Notes: generated from the letters alone by a model not told the origin. Counted from the stretch's first letter, positions 23,425 to 37,496 are shown. The stretch: 64,000 nt of DNA from Siphlonurus alternatus (GCA_949825025.1 OX463784.1:21417368-21481367), one strand, 5' to 3'. Made by a program: numbers and translations.

Positions 23425-24360
23425 TTTCAGTTTGTTTCAGTTTGGATGCTGTCGTGCAGCAAAATTTTATAATAAATTATAAATTTTTAAAATTAAACTT
23501 TAAAAAAACAAACAGTACATAATGATGATTTTGCTAAAACATTAATGAAATTGATCGACGTAGTGCAAAATGTACATCAAATTGACCTTCTGATGATAAC
23601 CTTTGTGTCTGATTAGTTTGTTGTTCGGACACCAAGTGACCCTCGCTTGCTTGCCGCGTGGTACTCGCACGCACACACGCATGGACACGCGTGAAACGAA
23701 AGATTCATGAAGCAAAGGAGGTTGTGTAACGTACTAATATAGAGATGTATTGGACCACGAGTAGTATTTTTATCACACGTTTGCTCGGACAAGATATATA
23801 CGAATATAGGATGTGTCTTTAGAATCAAAATAACAAAGCGTTAATTTATTCAATACATACACGGTAAATAAACTAAATAAAAAAAACAACGTTAGTTATT
23901 ATAACTGCATCGTAAAAAAGAGCCTATCGATTTATATAAATAATTTAATATATAAATATAATTTAGAGAAAATAATTAGTATTAAATTAAAGGTAATTTA
24001 ATGTAAGAGTTAGTGTTTGTATTTCTATACTTAAAATATTAAGGTAAGTTATTGTAAAAATTAATAATTCAACATTTTTTTCACTTTATTTTAATTTGAT
24101 GGAGTAACCCATGAAGGGCTATCTCACCCAAATCACATGATTTTACAGCGCATGATTTAAAAAGTAAGAACCTATGCAATCAGGTGTAGCCGCGCACACA
24201 GTTTCGTATGGTAAGAAATTTAGAACCGACTGAGAAACGAATGATCACATACTTACGATCACAGTGTACGTGTGCCTAAAAATCAAGTAACAGTCACTCT
24301 CGAACCACTCTAGTCAACACAACCTCTCAAGTACGACGGCTCCAGGAGGCGCCACGTCCG

Positions 24361-24393
24361 TGACCTGCCAGTCAGCTGATGACCTCATGACCT
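24361..24393 (-). promoter_or_regulatory. Cluster of three nuclear-receptor half-sites
   Basis: TGACCT occurs at 24361-24366, 24380-24385 and 24388-24393, that is AGGTCA on the minus strand with a DR2 pair (2-bp spacer). It lies in a GC-richer island (24300-24480) of the 25-kb RTK intron. Confidence 0.35.
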
Positions 24394-26374
24394 CGCCGCT
24401 TGTCTTCGCCAAAATTCACTTTCCAGCAGACCGAGGGACTTTTGTTTGTCCACGTTAGTTAATGACTCGTCAGGGTAAATTATTTCTAACGTTGTTTTTA
24501 TACACCATAATATATACTGCACTTGGAGTCAAAATTCACCTTAATTATTATAGATATATAATTATAACCAGAGTTTTTTTTATAATATAATATATATTCT
24601 ATTAATTATATATAACTATATTAGTCTACTCTATTATATAGACATTATAGACTATATTCCATTACGCTCTGATGAAGTTAGGTATATTTATAAATAAAAA
24701 ATTGCATGTTGAAATAATCAATTTTCCTGCCACTATTTTTTCTCATTTTTAGGTATAAAAATAAAATAAAAATTGTAAACATAAAAAACCTGACTTTTGA
24801 AAATGGTAAAGTCTTAATAATATTATTTTAAAGTTGAAATTTTCTCACTCGTTCAAAATCCCATCTTGTAATAGTCCCTTACACCCTCATCACACCGCAC
24901 TTTTAACCAAAATAACAGCCACTTTAAACAGTAATTTTGCACGACATAACAAAAACACCGAACAATTTTCCCACCACGACTTTATTTACATTATTCTCAC
25001 CCCAACACGTATAAACAATAGAAGGGGGCGTGGCAACGAGTTTCTCCAGACCTCCCTTTGTGTGGTCTACATGGTATTTACACGTCATTTCAAGACACGG
25101 GCCAGATGCTAGTAATGACTGAAGACGCTTTGTATTCAATACCACGTGGCCTGTCTTAATGTTTAATATAAAAAATTTAATTATCAAAGAACTATATTTC
25201 ATTTGTGACGTTTTAATATTTATTGTTTTTTTTTTAACATTATGTTATCAATAATCAATATATCTAAATTTATATACATAAAATTCGGATTTTTACCTTT
25301 ACCGGTTTTAGTGATGCTGTGGTGATCACTTTTTACAGTTGTGTTCGTGCTCGTCACTATCACTGGTATAACTTGTATTAAACATAATACTAATTAACAT
25401 ATTTATTTATAATTATTTAATATTAATATATAAATATTAATTATATTGTGAGGCTGCATGATGCCACGGATACAATATGCACACCAAATCATTACGAATA
25501 TAAAATCGTGTTTATGAAAATCATAAGATGAGTAATAAATTATTAACAGCAAAGTTGAAAAAGGCATTGAATTTATCTCATATCTTGACCGTTATAAAAA
25601 TATTAAAAATGCTAAATTGTATTAGAATTTGATTTTTTTTTAATTAAATTTGTATTTAAAATTAAATTTCAAACAAATCTGATACCTCAAATATTAAATT
25701 ATATTTTATTTTGTAATGCATGGAGCCACAATAATAGCGTATCTAGTAAAAATTAACTTCATTAATATCATAGATCATAACCTAAGCACTATTTTAACCT
25801 ACAAAAAAAAATTAAAAAAAGAGGTAGCGTTACAAATTAAATAAAAAATACCGATAAGTACAGTATACAAAAAAAGTTTTAAGATGAACTATTAATGACT
25901 CTAATGAGTTATAATAAGGGAGTCTGGACTACTGCATGTCATCGCCACTTGATCTCCTTCTAAATGTAACCACACATAAGAGGGGTATAACCACACTGTA
26001 GCTTTACTGTATACAGGGTTGATGGGAACCAGAGGCTACACCCCCTGCTGGCTATCTACAACCACCGACCGAGAGGGGCGTGTGGTTAATGTTGTAACAT
26101 CATCGCATCAGCATTCTTCTCATATCATGGAACTTTATGGAGAAGACGCAGGGAGAAAAAATATATTTTCGGACGCGATTCTCGAAGGAAGATGTCCAGG
26201 TTTCTCACTAGTTCGATGTCATCGAGTTATAAAAGAATAGCGCCATAATCGATCAATTTTTCTTTTTTAACTGAACCCTGTTGTAGGGTACACTGTAAGA
26301 GTGTTCAATAAAAACTTTAATTAATGTTGTAGGGTACTGGCCATGGCACGATTTAGTGGCTGAATTTAAATTCC

Positions 26375-26693
26375 AGGCGTGAAAGACCTGCGATGTTGCT
26401 TAGAATTTTGTGGGTTCCTTTTAAAACGAGGCGGCCACGGCAAATAGCAATCCATCCCAGCATTCATTTGGTTGTGACTGAGGAAACCATGGAAACCTAG
26501 CTCAGTCAGGATGGTCGGCAATTGATGGTGGATGCCATCAATCACCTCCCGCCGGATGCACGAGTGGGTGTTCTTTAGCAGCCACCACTTGTGAAAAGTT
26601 TGGCGGTGCCTGGGATCGAACTCACGACCATGGACCATCTGATAAATGATTATGAATCAGAGGCGCATACCACTGCGTCAAGTGCACGCGGTA
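26375..26693 (-). mobile_element. tRNA-derived SINE, full-length copy S1
   Basis: On the minus strand the element starts with a tRNA-like head. An A-box-like TGACGCAGTGGTATGCGC is at about 26664-26681, and a B box GAGTTCGATCCC at 26612-26623. The body reads CCATCCTGACTGAGC, GGTTTCCATGGTTTCCTCAG and AATGAATGCTGGGATGG. Related bodies occur at 53.7, 54.2 and 54.6 kb. The head is not a functional tRNA: there is no foldable acceptor stem. Confidence 0.75.
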
Positions 26694-29600
26694 TGGAATT
26701 ATGGATACTCTGTACTGACGCTGACTGTGGTTATTGAAATATATTATAATAGCTCTTTCGATAATTACGCCCAAATTTAATACATGGACGATTTGGGAGA
26801 TTTGCTATTTTTATGTTGTCAATTTCCCTGCCCATTTAGAAGAATGTTGATAAGGTTGACAATACAGGGTATATAAGGAAAGTAACGTAAAAATTTACGA
26901 AACTTCGAACTAATACCCGCGCGGTACGTGCCCCAGAAGAGAATATGAACATTTTTTCCCTTACATACCTATCAACAAACCAAGTACTATATCTTCTGTA
27001 TATTATTATATACATGCATCTTATTTCAAGCAAGGTCGATTTTTTTCTTTCTTTATTAGCGTGAATAATGCCATGGCAGCGACGCAAAAATAGCCACGAA
27101 AATTTACGCAAAATCAGTGTAATAAAAGTTTATAATGAAAATAAAGTTTCACATTTTATTTGTGTGACGTTTATTAACTCTTCAAATATTAATCAATTTT
27201 AACATTTCTAAATATTTTTTTTATTACAATGCATCTTGGACATCATACTTTTATTTATGTTTTACAATACAATAGTAAAATATTACGTCAAGAAATATAC
27301 GCACACATCAACCAGCTACATTATTATATTATTTCCAGTATTATACTACAGGTCAGATTTATTATTGTTTTCAAACAACAGATTGGGACCACACATGTGG
27401 AGTTTTCATATATGGAAACAGTAAAACTCCTTGTTCTTTTTATAATAAAAAGTAATTTATTGTATAAATATTTCATCCACATTATATAATCAATTAATTG
27501 GCACAAATCTGACACATTCATTTTATTTTCTATTAAGGATGAATCTTAGTTTATTGAGATCTCGCAATCGTTGCGTCTGAATGCAACAAGACTTGCATGC
27601 AGGGGACTTTGAACTTGTCATCAATAGGTATGGCATACAACTTGTATGAAGTGAATTCTGTCTTATCAGTTTTCTACTGAGGTAGAAGTTTAACATTGAC
27701 CTCTTATGGACGCGCGGAAACCGAAAATGAAGCTGTTGTGAAAAAACTGACAGGTTAATTAAATTTGCTGAAACCATAAGCGATTAAGTTTTATAAATAT
27801 TCTCAATTTTTTAAAATTCATTTCATTCGATTCTGTTGTAAAAAAAAATATATATTCTTTGACTCCGAAGTAACTGAGATACATCGTTAACCAATTATTT
27901 TGCTTTCAGTAATTTATAGTACAGTTAATCTTCCTTATCTGCATGATGAGTATTAGCGCAATTAAATCTATAGCTAAATTACAACTGTATTATTACAAAC
28001 ATCGAATTGATCTACCACCTTTAACATGTCCGTGATCCACAAACCTCAACATGGCTATAATCGGTTAGATCGAGCGTCCCAACGTCTTGAGGGGGACTGT
28101 CCCTGCCCTATACCATTGGGACGGTCAGTAAGATAGGTAATAGATTATAGACAACAGCTGATCAAGATAAAAAAAATTGGTGTCGCAGTTATTAATATTT
28201 GAGAAACCGCGTGCAAAATCATCAGACATTTGCGACAAAGGTTATTTTCTAATCTCTAAACGTTGAAATTAACCTTAATAGATAATTAATTTTGTTCTTG
28301 CGTCTGACGGTATCATTTCAACATAATTTCTTTATTTATTTATTTTTATCACTGGTGGGGATACAATGATTTTTCACCTCAAAATTGGAGAAAGCAGGGG
28401 GAGGGGGGCATAAATATTTAAAAATAACGTTGAGCGCTAATATAGTTGTATCACATGATCAGTTAAACAAAAAAAAACTAATTTATATTAAGAAACTTAA
28501 TTATAGAAAATGGGGAGAAAATCATTCTATATACCTTCAAGATGTTGTTTAATTGCAATATGATTTTTTATTGATTTAATGTCTAGCCTAATTTAAATAT
28601 ACTGTAATATAAATAGCTAGTATTAAACGTATAATATAATACAGTAAGCTTCCGATTCAATAATTTTACTTAAATTAAGTTATATAATTATATAAAATTA
28701 ATTATTTTTTACAACTTATATATTACAAAACAACAAACATGGGTGTTTTAAGTATAATAATATATTTATTTTAAATCTATAAAAAATATATAGTAACAAC
28801 AATACTTGTTGCTGGCGAAAAAATTATTTCATTATTTTACCACGCATGCATTCTACGTGTATTATTATATATTATATTATTTACTTGTTATAGAATTTCT
28901 GGTGAAATATTAATTAAATAATTATTAAATTATTTATTATTTCTTATAAACTGTTTCTCTCCTCTCAACAATATATTTCACAGATAATAAAATCAACAAC
29001 TTTGTTTTAATTAATAATAACAAATCTATTATTTATAAAACTTTGTAAATAATATATTTTTAAATAACAATAACAGAGTTGCAACATAATAATAATTGTT
29101 GCAGCAACTCTATGCTGTAACATTGAAGCTGGCTGGCTATACAATACACAGTAGAGGCTTTGCAGACTGCTAGTAATAAGGAAGTGCTACATTAACCCGC
29201 CCCTCCCCCCTCTCTCTCTCCCTCCCTCTATATACACGAGCGTTAACGCGGCGGGACATTCGCATAAAGCGGTGGAGGATCAAAATTTAGGATAATTACA
29301 CCTTTAGTACAGTAGTAGTAATTCGCAACAAGTATACGGGGAGTAATTGAAAATAATTAAATATGACAAATTTAGTTAAAAATAGAAGGGGGAATTTAAG
29401 TTGAATGTGGAGAATATTATTTTATAAGCGTGTAAATTTTTTCTTTCTTATATTCTTTTAAATTACGAGTTAATTACAGTATGAAGAATGTTGTTAAATG
29501 AAGATTTCCAGTTTTTGTTCGTTTTCTTGTGACAGAAGTACATGACATACCTTAAAAAGTAATTTTACATTAATGTATTATAGTATTGCGTTTTAATCAC

Positions 29601-31044
29601 GGATCAGTAAAACCAAAGACAGTCCAATGTCAATTATATTAATTAAAGTAGAGGAATTGCCCATTATAATAATTATACAATACTGTCTATATCTTTTGGG
29701 TGCAATTCAGTAAGAATTTATCAAAGAAATACCAGGTTATTTCATTGCATGCATGCTAATCGCGGTTAGCTCATTGAGTTATGCTTACCACGTGTGATTA
29801 TAGCGAGAAACCTTATCGCCATTTAAAAGTATAATTTTTCATAACACCTTTCTTGGTCTCTTTTGTAAGTGAGCTACCTAATCAGTAGCCTGAATTGGAT
29901 AAATAATGAAATAATCCATTAAATTGGTGAGTATGAATCACGGATGCAGAAAAAGTAGAGACAATAAGCAGAATTTATTTAATTATCAAATTAAATTAGC
30001 TTTACTGTCAATGTTATAGATCATATAATTAAAGGGTTAATTGAGTTTCCCATTATCTCGCTCTTGATTTCATTTACCACACATTACATTTTCTAAACAG
30101 CCATGCTAAGTTTTAATTTTAAATATTTACATTTGATTTTTATTAACATGTAAAATTACACACTAAAAATATTTCCTTGACTTTTATTTACACCACAGAT
30201 TTTTTACTACCATATAATAAGAACTATAATGTACTGCATGTAAAATTAAACAAGTCTTTTTTATGTTAAAACTATAAGACAAAAGAAATCTCTAGCAGTA
30301 AACATCGCGTCAGGTGTAAACATATGTAAACGTATTACTCAGAAATAGACTTGAAAGAAAACCACGACATAAACGATTTCACAAAAGATGTGGAAACAAT
30401 GCTTTACATCTGAAGAACTTACGAGTACAGAAGAAAACGTTAAAAGTTGGCAATATATTATTTTTATTATTTGACATTATATAGAAATCGGTTGTTATAA
30501 GTTTTGTCGCGGAGAACTTAAGGTATAACCTGAGAATTTGTCTGTCAAGGTCAAGAGGCGTGGCTATAGTGGCAACACTGTTTGCATTGGAATGAGCTTA
30601 AATTTTTAGGAGGGGGTGGTGACAACAGTCCTTGAAAACGTTGCCACATTTCTCATCACATATACTATATAGGAAACGATCATCGCCACGGTTCAAAATA
30701 TATGAAAACAATTCAGAAAAATAGTCTAAAAAATTAGGCTTTAGTAAAAAAAAAAAGTAAAAGAATCTGTTGTAAAGTTTTTTTGCAATGCTAATTAACA
30801 AATTTAACATTGGAAGGATACAAATTTCTCATTTAAATAAATTAATTATAATTAAGCCAACGGTTAAAAAATTCCGAAAAAATTCAGAGCTAATTTGACG
30901 ATTGTTGTGAGTCCACCAAATTAATTTGAAGAAAATCTGTTGTAGCGAATTTTTCGTCCAAATTTCTCAGGTTAAGCCTTAATTATCATGGGATTGTCCG
31001 AGTATGTTAATGTGATCTTTGCAGGGAATTCAGAGATTTAGTAT

Positions 31045-31045
<1 letters not shown>

Positions 31046-31092
<47 letters not shown>
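31046..31092. repeat. (AT)n microsatellite
   Basis: An uninterrupted AT dinucleotide run of about 45 bp in the 25-kb intron. Confidence 0.95.
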
Positions 31093-31095
<3 letters not shown>

Positions 31096-34000
31096 CATGC
31101 TTGTTGGGTACTATGTCCTGTTCGAGGTCCAAAAAGCAGATGTGGTTTCATGAAATTACAATTGCAGTAAATCAGTATACATGCGCAATATATAACTATA
31201 TTATATTTTATAGTTTTCAATCAAGAGATTGTGATGCTGGTATATACGGTATCTATTATATTTAATAATGTTCGATTTTTGTATTTTCATTGAAAAAATA
31301 ACACATGTGACAAATATTTACTTGACATGATTCTTTATAATACATCAACCATTTTTTTCTAAGTCTATAAAGTCTAATATTGTATAAAACAACATTATAA
31401 AATGTCTATAATATACAATGTGTACTTTATATGAAATGTTCCTCATTAAAGCTAGTTAACGAGGTGACGTCACTTGTGCAAATGGACTGAATGTTTCAGA
31501 CACCAGCCAGCAGCTACGATACAAATTTAAATTTTAATTAATTGGAACAACCATCCGGAAAAAAGTAATAATTTAATTTAAAATTTCATATATATACGAT
31601 GTATAACATACTACGATAAAAAACATAACAGTGTGAATGCACCTGCCTTTTTTATGTTACACTTGTTGTTTCGATCAATTTAAAATAAACATAATGTTTA
31701 ATGCATTCAGTATTATTTAAAGGTTATATGTGTATATAGGGTCAATAACATGCGTATGTGCAGTACGTTAATTAGCCAGTAAATTTAGATTAATAAAAAG
31801 AAATAGTCTGAATAATTATGCTTATTATAAAATGCACTGATCACTCTGATCAGTATTGATAGTAATGAATTTAATTAAAATTGGAACTTTGTGATGGTAA
31901 ATAATTAAAATTAATGATCAATTTAACATCGATTAATAAAACTCAATGTCACTTAATTTATTTATTTTTTTATTTAATATAAATAAAAAATGCAAATAAC
32001 AGGCTAGAAAAATTATAAAATGCACAACGAAGAAAATTGTGAACAGAGGTATAGTTAAAAAATACAGCAATCTGATACTTTTATAAAAAAAAAAAATAAT
32101 TATCATCAGATATCACCATGCAGTTTTTCACATTTAATTACAATTTATATCAATCGAAATTTTCAGGTGACATATATGTAAGTTAAAAACTAAAGCAAAT
32201 GTATTAAAATTTGGCACATAATCCATCAAATACTTTCATAGTCAAACAATTAACTTTTAAACATCCTCCTCTCTTCAAATCCCTCTACATTTACAATGCT
32301 GCAATCATTTCCGTTCTGCAATGACCTTATTGGCTCGTCATTCATCATACAATAAAGCACATTCTCCCATGTTACTACATAACACATTCGACCTTATGTT
32401 GACAAGAGTCTGACGCGTGACCAGCCATGTATCCGTTTCCTGTTAGGCAGGTAGGTATAAATAATTGGTACGGTGACCGGAACTGAAAATCGCTGTTCCG
32501 TGTATCATCACAAAACTACCCGCCCACGTGTGTTGTAGGGGAGACTAAAAAAAAAAATTGTAAGTGTAGTTAATGGGGAGGTATTCATTCATAACAAGGG
32601 CTTCCAGATTTCAAGAACATCCTGGACACTGGACAGTATATTATAGTTAAACAATAATTTAAATAAGTTTTTATAATGCTGTATAAGCCGCAGAAAAAAA
32701 TTACATTTATTTTTAAATTAAATTATAATCTCTAACAATATAATTATTTAAAAAATAATCAGTATCAGTTTTATAACAAATTTTGTGGATCATAAATTAA
32801 AAAAAAATAAAACTATGCAAAATTACCATTAAAAATAGTATACATGAACTATACCCAAAACACTTGAATAATATATCCAAATTAAATTTATTAAAATTTA
32901 ATTATATATTAAGCTTTCACAAGGGTTTGCCTCATTGAAGTATCAGCTTGTAATTTAAGCTCTCTGTCCTGAGTATAGTTTTGCAGTATATTTGACGAAT
33001 ATATTAATTAACATCATTGGGTAAACAAACAACAACAAAATTTAGCCCTAAATTTCACCGGAGAAGAGTACAACATTTCATTAATAAAATTAAGTTCTTA
33101 ACAGTTCTTTGGTTCTTAATTTAGTTCATTCAACGAAAAATTTATGGTACTGCACCTAAACGTACTAGCTAAACGGTTAGAATCATGGCTAAAAAAAAAA
33201 ATCATGGCTTCGTGAATCGCGTCCAATATTTTTAAATGTTACATTTTATATTTATCATCAAATTGGAAGTCCATGACAAGTTCAATAACCTTTTCATGCT
33301 GCTCCTGATGGAGGGCTAATTTGTTTAAGTAATCTTTGAGCTGCATGATGCCATGGACTTCACACGGGTCACTCAGGATCGAACAAGTCGTTAACTTTTT
33401 TTTTTTTTTAAATATAATCTTTTTACGTAACAATAACACAATTAAAATAAACAAATTCGGTACGCAAGTATGACCTTTATTTACATAAGATATTACGTCC
33501 ATATTTCTTTTTATAGTAAAATTACAACACATATAGAGGCGGTGAAATGTTTTATTATAGGCCATAAAATATGGTATGGAGATATTTATATTAATAAAAA
33601 AACATTTAACCTTGTATGTACAGATATCAACAATCACGTGGTTTTATGTCTATATTACTGTAATTATAGCTATTTTTATATAATTTATGCTATTTTGATG
33701 CATGGTTTTAAAAATCTTCATCGAATCGTGCAAAAGACGTACTAAGGATATAATATATTATTTTAATTTCCTTTTGACACTGCAATGCATTAATTAATAT
33801 ATATATATACATGTATACATTATACTGTACATATTACATAAACATGTCATGTCAATAATACAAAATAATAATTTCTGTTTACACCATGGCATTACACTGT
33901 ATAAATTTTTAATATATTATTATATACTAATTTGAATAACCGTTTGAGTAAAAAAGCACTTGTTAAATTTTGTACACAAAATGCAAATTTCGAGTTGGAC

Positions 34001-34201
34001 TGCTCAGATATAAAAACATAAGTTGCCAGTATACTAGTATAAGGATCTTGGCCACGTTTACTTCAAATAACAGCAGTATTATTATAAAAAAATTGACTAT
34101 CAGTTGATTCATGACCATATTGTAATTTTTGCAACAGACTGTACAAACAATATTACGAAAAAATACATAACTTGAATATCTCGTATGTACTGTACACTTT
34201 T

Positions 34202-34617
34202 GGACTCCACGAACTTTATTTCTGCTTTGTAGACGTTACCACAACAGGCTATAGAGGTGTGCTGGTGAGCCAAAACTCTTTTGATATTGATTATAGACTG
34301 GGTGGGTGCTCTTATTACATCTCCAAAAAATTATAACAAAACTTGTATCTCTTTGTCTCAGAGCTGCAGCTCTAGCAAAGTAAGGTAGGAGTAAAATTAG
34401 TGTTGTCCAGAAATGTGCACCTCGGGACAGCTCGAATTTTACTATTGCCCTATTTTCTGGCGTTCCAAGACACAAAGATACATTTGCAATTTTAGGAGAA
34501 ATACAAAGAGCACTTATTCTATATATATCCCATACCAATTTAAGTTCAACACAACTCCATATTATAGGTTGCATGACAACGCCTACAATCAAAGCAGGTG
34601 TAACGTTCGTGGTGTCC
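34202..34617. mobile_element. TIR element F1
   Basis: The left end GGACTCCACGAACTTTATTT and the right end (inverse complement GGACACCACGAACGTTACAC) are inverted repeats. The similarity continues as CTGCTTTGTAGACGTT versus CTGCTTTGATTGTAGGCGTT. About 416 bp, no ORF of note. MITE B1 begins 17 bp after its end. F2 at 20.5 kb is a relative. Confidence 0.65.
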
Positions 34618-34634
34618 AGAGGTGTACATTTTAC

Positions 34635-34969
34635 TATGGGACAACCTGCATGAATATTTTTTATTGCAGAAATGAATAGAGGGCACCAAATTATGCTACT
34701 CGAGAATCTTTTCAGATTTTTTTGAGACCCGGATCTATTTTTAAATAATTATTGAAAGTTCTGTAAGTAAAGTTGGCACCCCTGAATCCGTAATAAAAAG
34801 GATATAGGACCGAGACGTCTATTGAGGCCTCTAGGGGGCGTGGCCGCACTTTTAATAATTATTTAAAAATAGTTCTGGGTTTCAAAAAAATCTGAAAAAA
34901 TCAGAGTAGCATAATTTGGTACCCTCTATACATTTCTGCAATAAAAAAAATTCATGTGTGTTATCCATT
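34635..34969. mobile_element. Foldback MITE, family B copy 1
   Basis: A palindrome of about 335 bp with ends like GGACAACCTGCATGAA and an arm reading ATTGCAGAAATGAATAGAGG. The centre has AGGGGGCGTGGCC. It is the sister of family A (same arm plan, different centre). It directly follows element F1. Confidence 0.88.
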
Positions 34970-35856
34970 GTACACGAAAATTCCAATTTTGGAACAATTT
35001 TACTAAATTTTTAACTAAATTCGTGTTATTTTTCATAAATTATTAAAATCAAATGTAAGTCTGAGAACATTCGTTTACTATCAAGCACTTGCAGGTTTTC
35101 TGGATGTTGTTGCAACCTGATCTGACGGAAGCAGGTTTTGTCAGAAAGGTGCCACACTGGTCCGGCTAGTGCGACACTTGATCGTGGGAATCTGGCGGCC
35201 ACGACAGCCGATGTCGCCGCCAACCACATCTGTGGTCGTGTCGCGGTCAAAACGATCAAGACTCGATATGACACTGATAAGGGTTCTGATATCACAAATA
35301 TATATTATATAAATTTAAACGTTTATGTAGCTTCTGTAATAGATATTGGTATTCCTGTTTTGCTAAGGATTTTTTAAATGTTTGTGAAAAAATATATATC
35401 ATTGTTTTGCTGGTTTTATTTTAAAAAAAAATAGCAATATTAGCATTAACAAAACTTTTCTTCAATTCGATGTAATAATTATGTTCTGTTTAAAAATTTA
35501 AGAAATTATCATTCGAAAAAAATATTTTATCATGTGATCATGCAACAATTTTTTTTTTTTTTTCGTTTTATTATAAAAGTATAAGTAGAAAAAGATCCTA
35601 GATCAAAAGAGGGTATTATTTACTGAGAAATTACAAAAAGAAATGTCAAGGTTTTTCCTTCCTTTTTTTTTTTCTCTCTTTCTCCCTCCCTAATTTAAAG
35701 ATTTTCTATCACGCTTAGAGAAAAGGGCGGGGGGGGGGGGGGAGGGGGATGATTGTTTTATTTTGATTATTTAAGCACTTATAACGGTTTCACAACATAA
35801 AATATCAATAACAAAACAAAATTTAAGAGACTCCGACAGTGACAAAAATAAATTTT

Positions 35857-35887
<31 letters not shown>

Positions 35888-36195
35888 GTTAAGAAGAGAG
35901 TGCCATGAAAAAACATTTATTTGATAATAATGTGCATGCACTGTACTGTTTATGCAGTATTGACGATTTTTACAAGAGTAAATAATATAATATTTTTTTT
36001 ATGCATGTATTCTGATGTGTTGACTTGTTTTGTAACCGCGAGATAAAGAAAATAATAAATATTTGAATTTGAATATTTTTTACATATATATAACATAAAT
36101 TTCTATACAATTTACTTTTATATATAAAACCCTATTGGATTAGGTTAAGATATTAATCGCAACTCGAACTTATAATTTTATTTCTCACCGAAAGG

Positions 36196-36223
36196 TATTA
36201 TTATTATTATTATTATTATTATT
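36196..36223. repeat. (TTA)n microsatellite
   Basis: About nine TTA units. Confidence 0.95.
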
Positions 36224-36549
36224 GAATATTAATTTAAACTTTTGCTTTTCGTTGAGTATATATATGCATGCAGGAATATAATACCAGATAGTCAAATTTG
36301 TATGCAAATGACCGTAAATACACTTTATAACAAAATTTATATTAATGTGCACAAACTGTCCATGATGCATTACATAATATAGTACAGTGAAATTTTTTAT
36401 TTAAAATGTAACGTACACTTTTTAAAACATTATGACAGGAGTAAATTTAAAATAATGTTATACTAAATATTAACATTACAAATTCGCGGACTCCATTTAG
36501 TGTTATAATTCAGACTTTAAGTCAGTATGAAAATTGAACGAGCACCGAG

Positions 36550-36581
36550 AGGTCAACAAAAAGGTCAAACTTACGTGACCT
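36550..36581. promoter_or_regulatory. Half-site cluster AGGTCA-AGGTCA-TGACCT
   Basis: AGGTCA at 36550-36555 and 36562-36567 and an inverted TGACCT at 36576-36581. A further TGACCT follows at about 36652. Candidate nuclear-receptor site in the RTK intron. Confidence 0.3.
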
Positions 36582-36919
36582 CCAGTATATACTCTCAAGC
36601 ATCAGTGATTAGATAACGTAAGAGAACCATAAAAGTGTTATTGAATCATGCTGACCTTTCATTAATTAACTTGATGGCGATCAGTCTTCTATTTATAACA
36701 GTATTTTTTTTTTATATTTTGGCATAACTATAAATTTTTGGACTTCATTCAGAAGTAATAATTTATTTTTAATGAAATTGAAAGTTCATTTTTTTTTGTT
36801 TTTTTTCTTTAAAAGCTGAAGTTTGACGAAAGATCAGAATGTTATAAAAAAATATACACCGATACAAAAATTCAACCACCAAATATAATAATAATGCAAA
36901 ATAAATATTTTTTTCTTAA

Positions 36920-37266
36920 GGGTAAGGTAACGCTACCAATGTTAAAAAAAATCCCTCTCACAAAAATTCTGAAAAAAATTTAAAATGTTCTCCTCTACAC
37001 CCCCTATCAGTAGCTAAAATATCAGGTATACAAATACGATCTAGTTTTTGAGTTATGAATTTTTAAAGTTGACCAATTTAACATGGGAGTTTCATTTCTC
37101 CATGTTAAAGTAGTCAACTTTAAAAATTTATAACTCAAAAACTAGATCGTATTTGTATACCTGATATTTTAGGTACTGATAGGGGGTATAGAGGAGAACA
37201 TTTTAAATTTTTTTCAGAATTTTTGTGGGAGGGATTTTTTTTAACATTGGTGGCGTTACCTTACCC
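36920..37266. mobile_element. TTAA-flanked foldback element P1
   Basis: A 347-bp palindrome bounded on both sides by TTAA (36916-36919 and 37267-37270). The ends read GGGTAAGGTAACGC and its inverse complement, and the two arms of about 160 bp are nearly identical. TTAA duplications are the hallmark of the piggyBac superfamily, though the GGG start is not the usual CCC terminus. No coding capacity. Confidence 0.85.
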
Positions 37267-37365
37267 TTAATTAATATTTTACAACGCATGGAAATCGGCT
37301 CTCTTTGGACCAATAATTCTTGATCCACCCCAGAGAAACAAAACGAGCATTTCTCTTGAACATTG

Positions 37366-37496
37366 CACACTCGTCGCCTTGGAAAATTTCCCACTTGCAG
37401 CCTGCCTTGTTAATCACCATACCCTGTGTTATTCTTACGGGGCATGGTGATTAACAAGGCTGTAAAGGGAAATTTTCTGAGGCGATGACTGTACGT
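37366..37496. mobile_element. Palindromic MITE, family C copy 1
   Basis: Arms read CGCCTTGGAAAATTTCCC and GCCTTGTTAATCACCAT, with inverse complements to the right (ATGGTGATTAACAAGGC, GGGAAATTTTCTGAGGCG). Relatives are at 50106 and 60461, with a fragment at 50388. Confidence 0.8.

Noticed and set aside
26612..26681. Functional tRNA gene
   Set aside because: A and B boxes are present but no acceptor stem or anticodon arm folds, and a SINE body follows. The same holds for 61026-61075.
27523..27777. 84-codon minus-strand frame
   Set aside because: Slightly richer in GC but without family resemblance or usable splice sites.
28060..28130. Inverted CGTCCCAA/TTGGGACG pair as an RNA structure
   Set aside because: Only 8-bp arms with a long loop; not distinguishable from chance.
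35026..35295. 89-codon minus-strand frame in a GC-rich patch
   Set aside because: The patch looks like an old repeat or regulatory island. The frame has no recognisable domain and no donor/acceptor pair.
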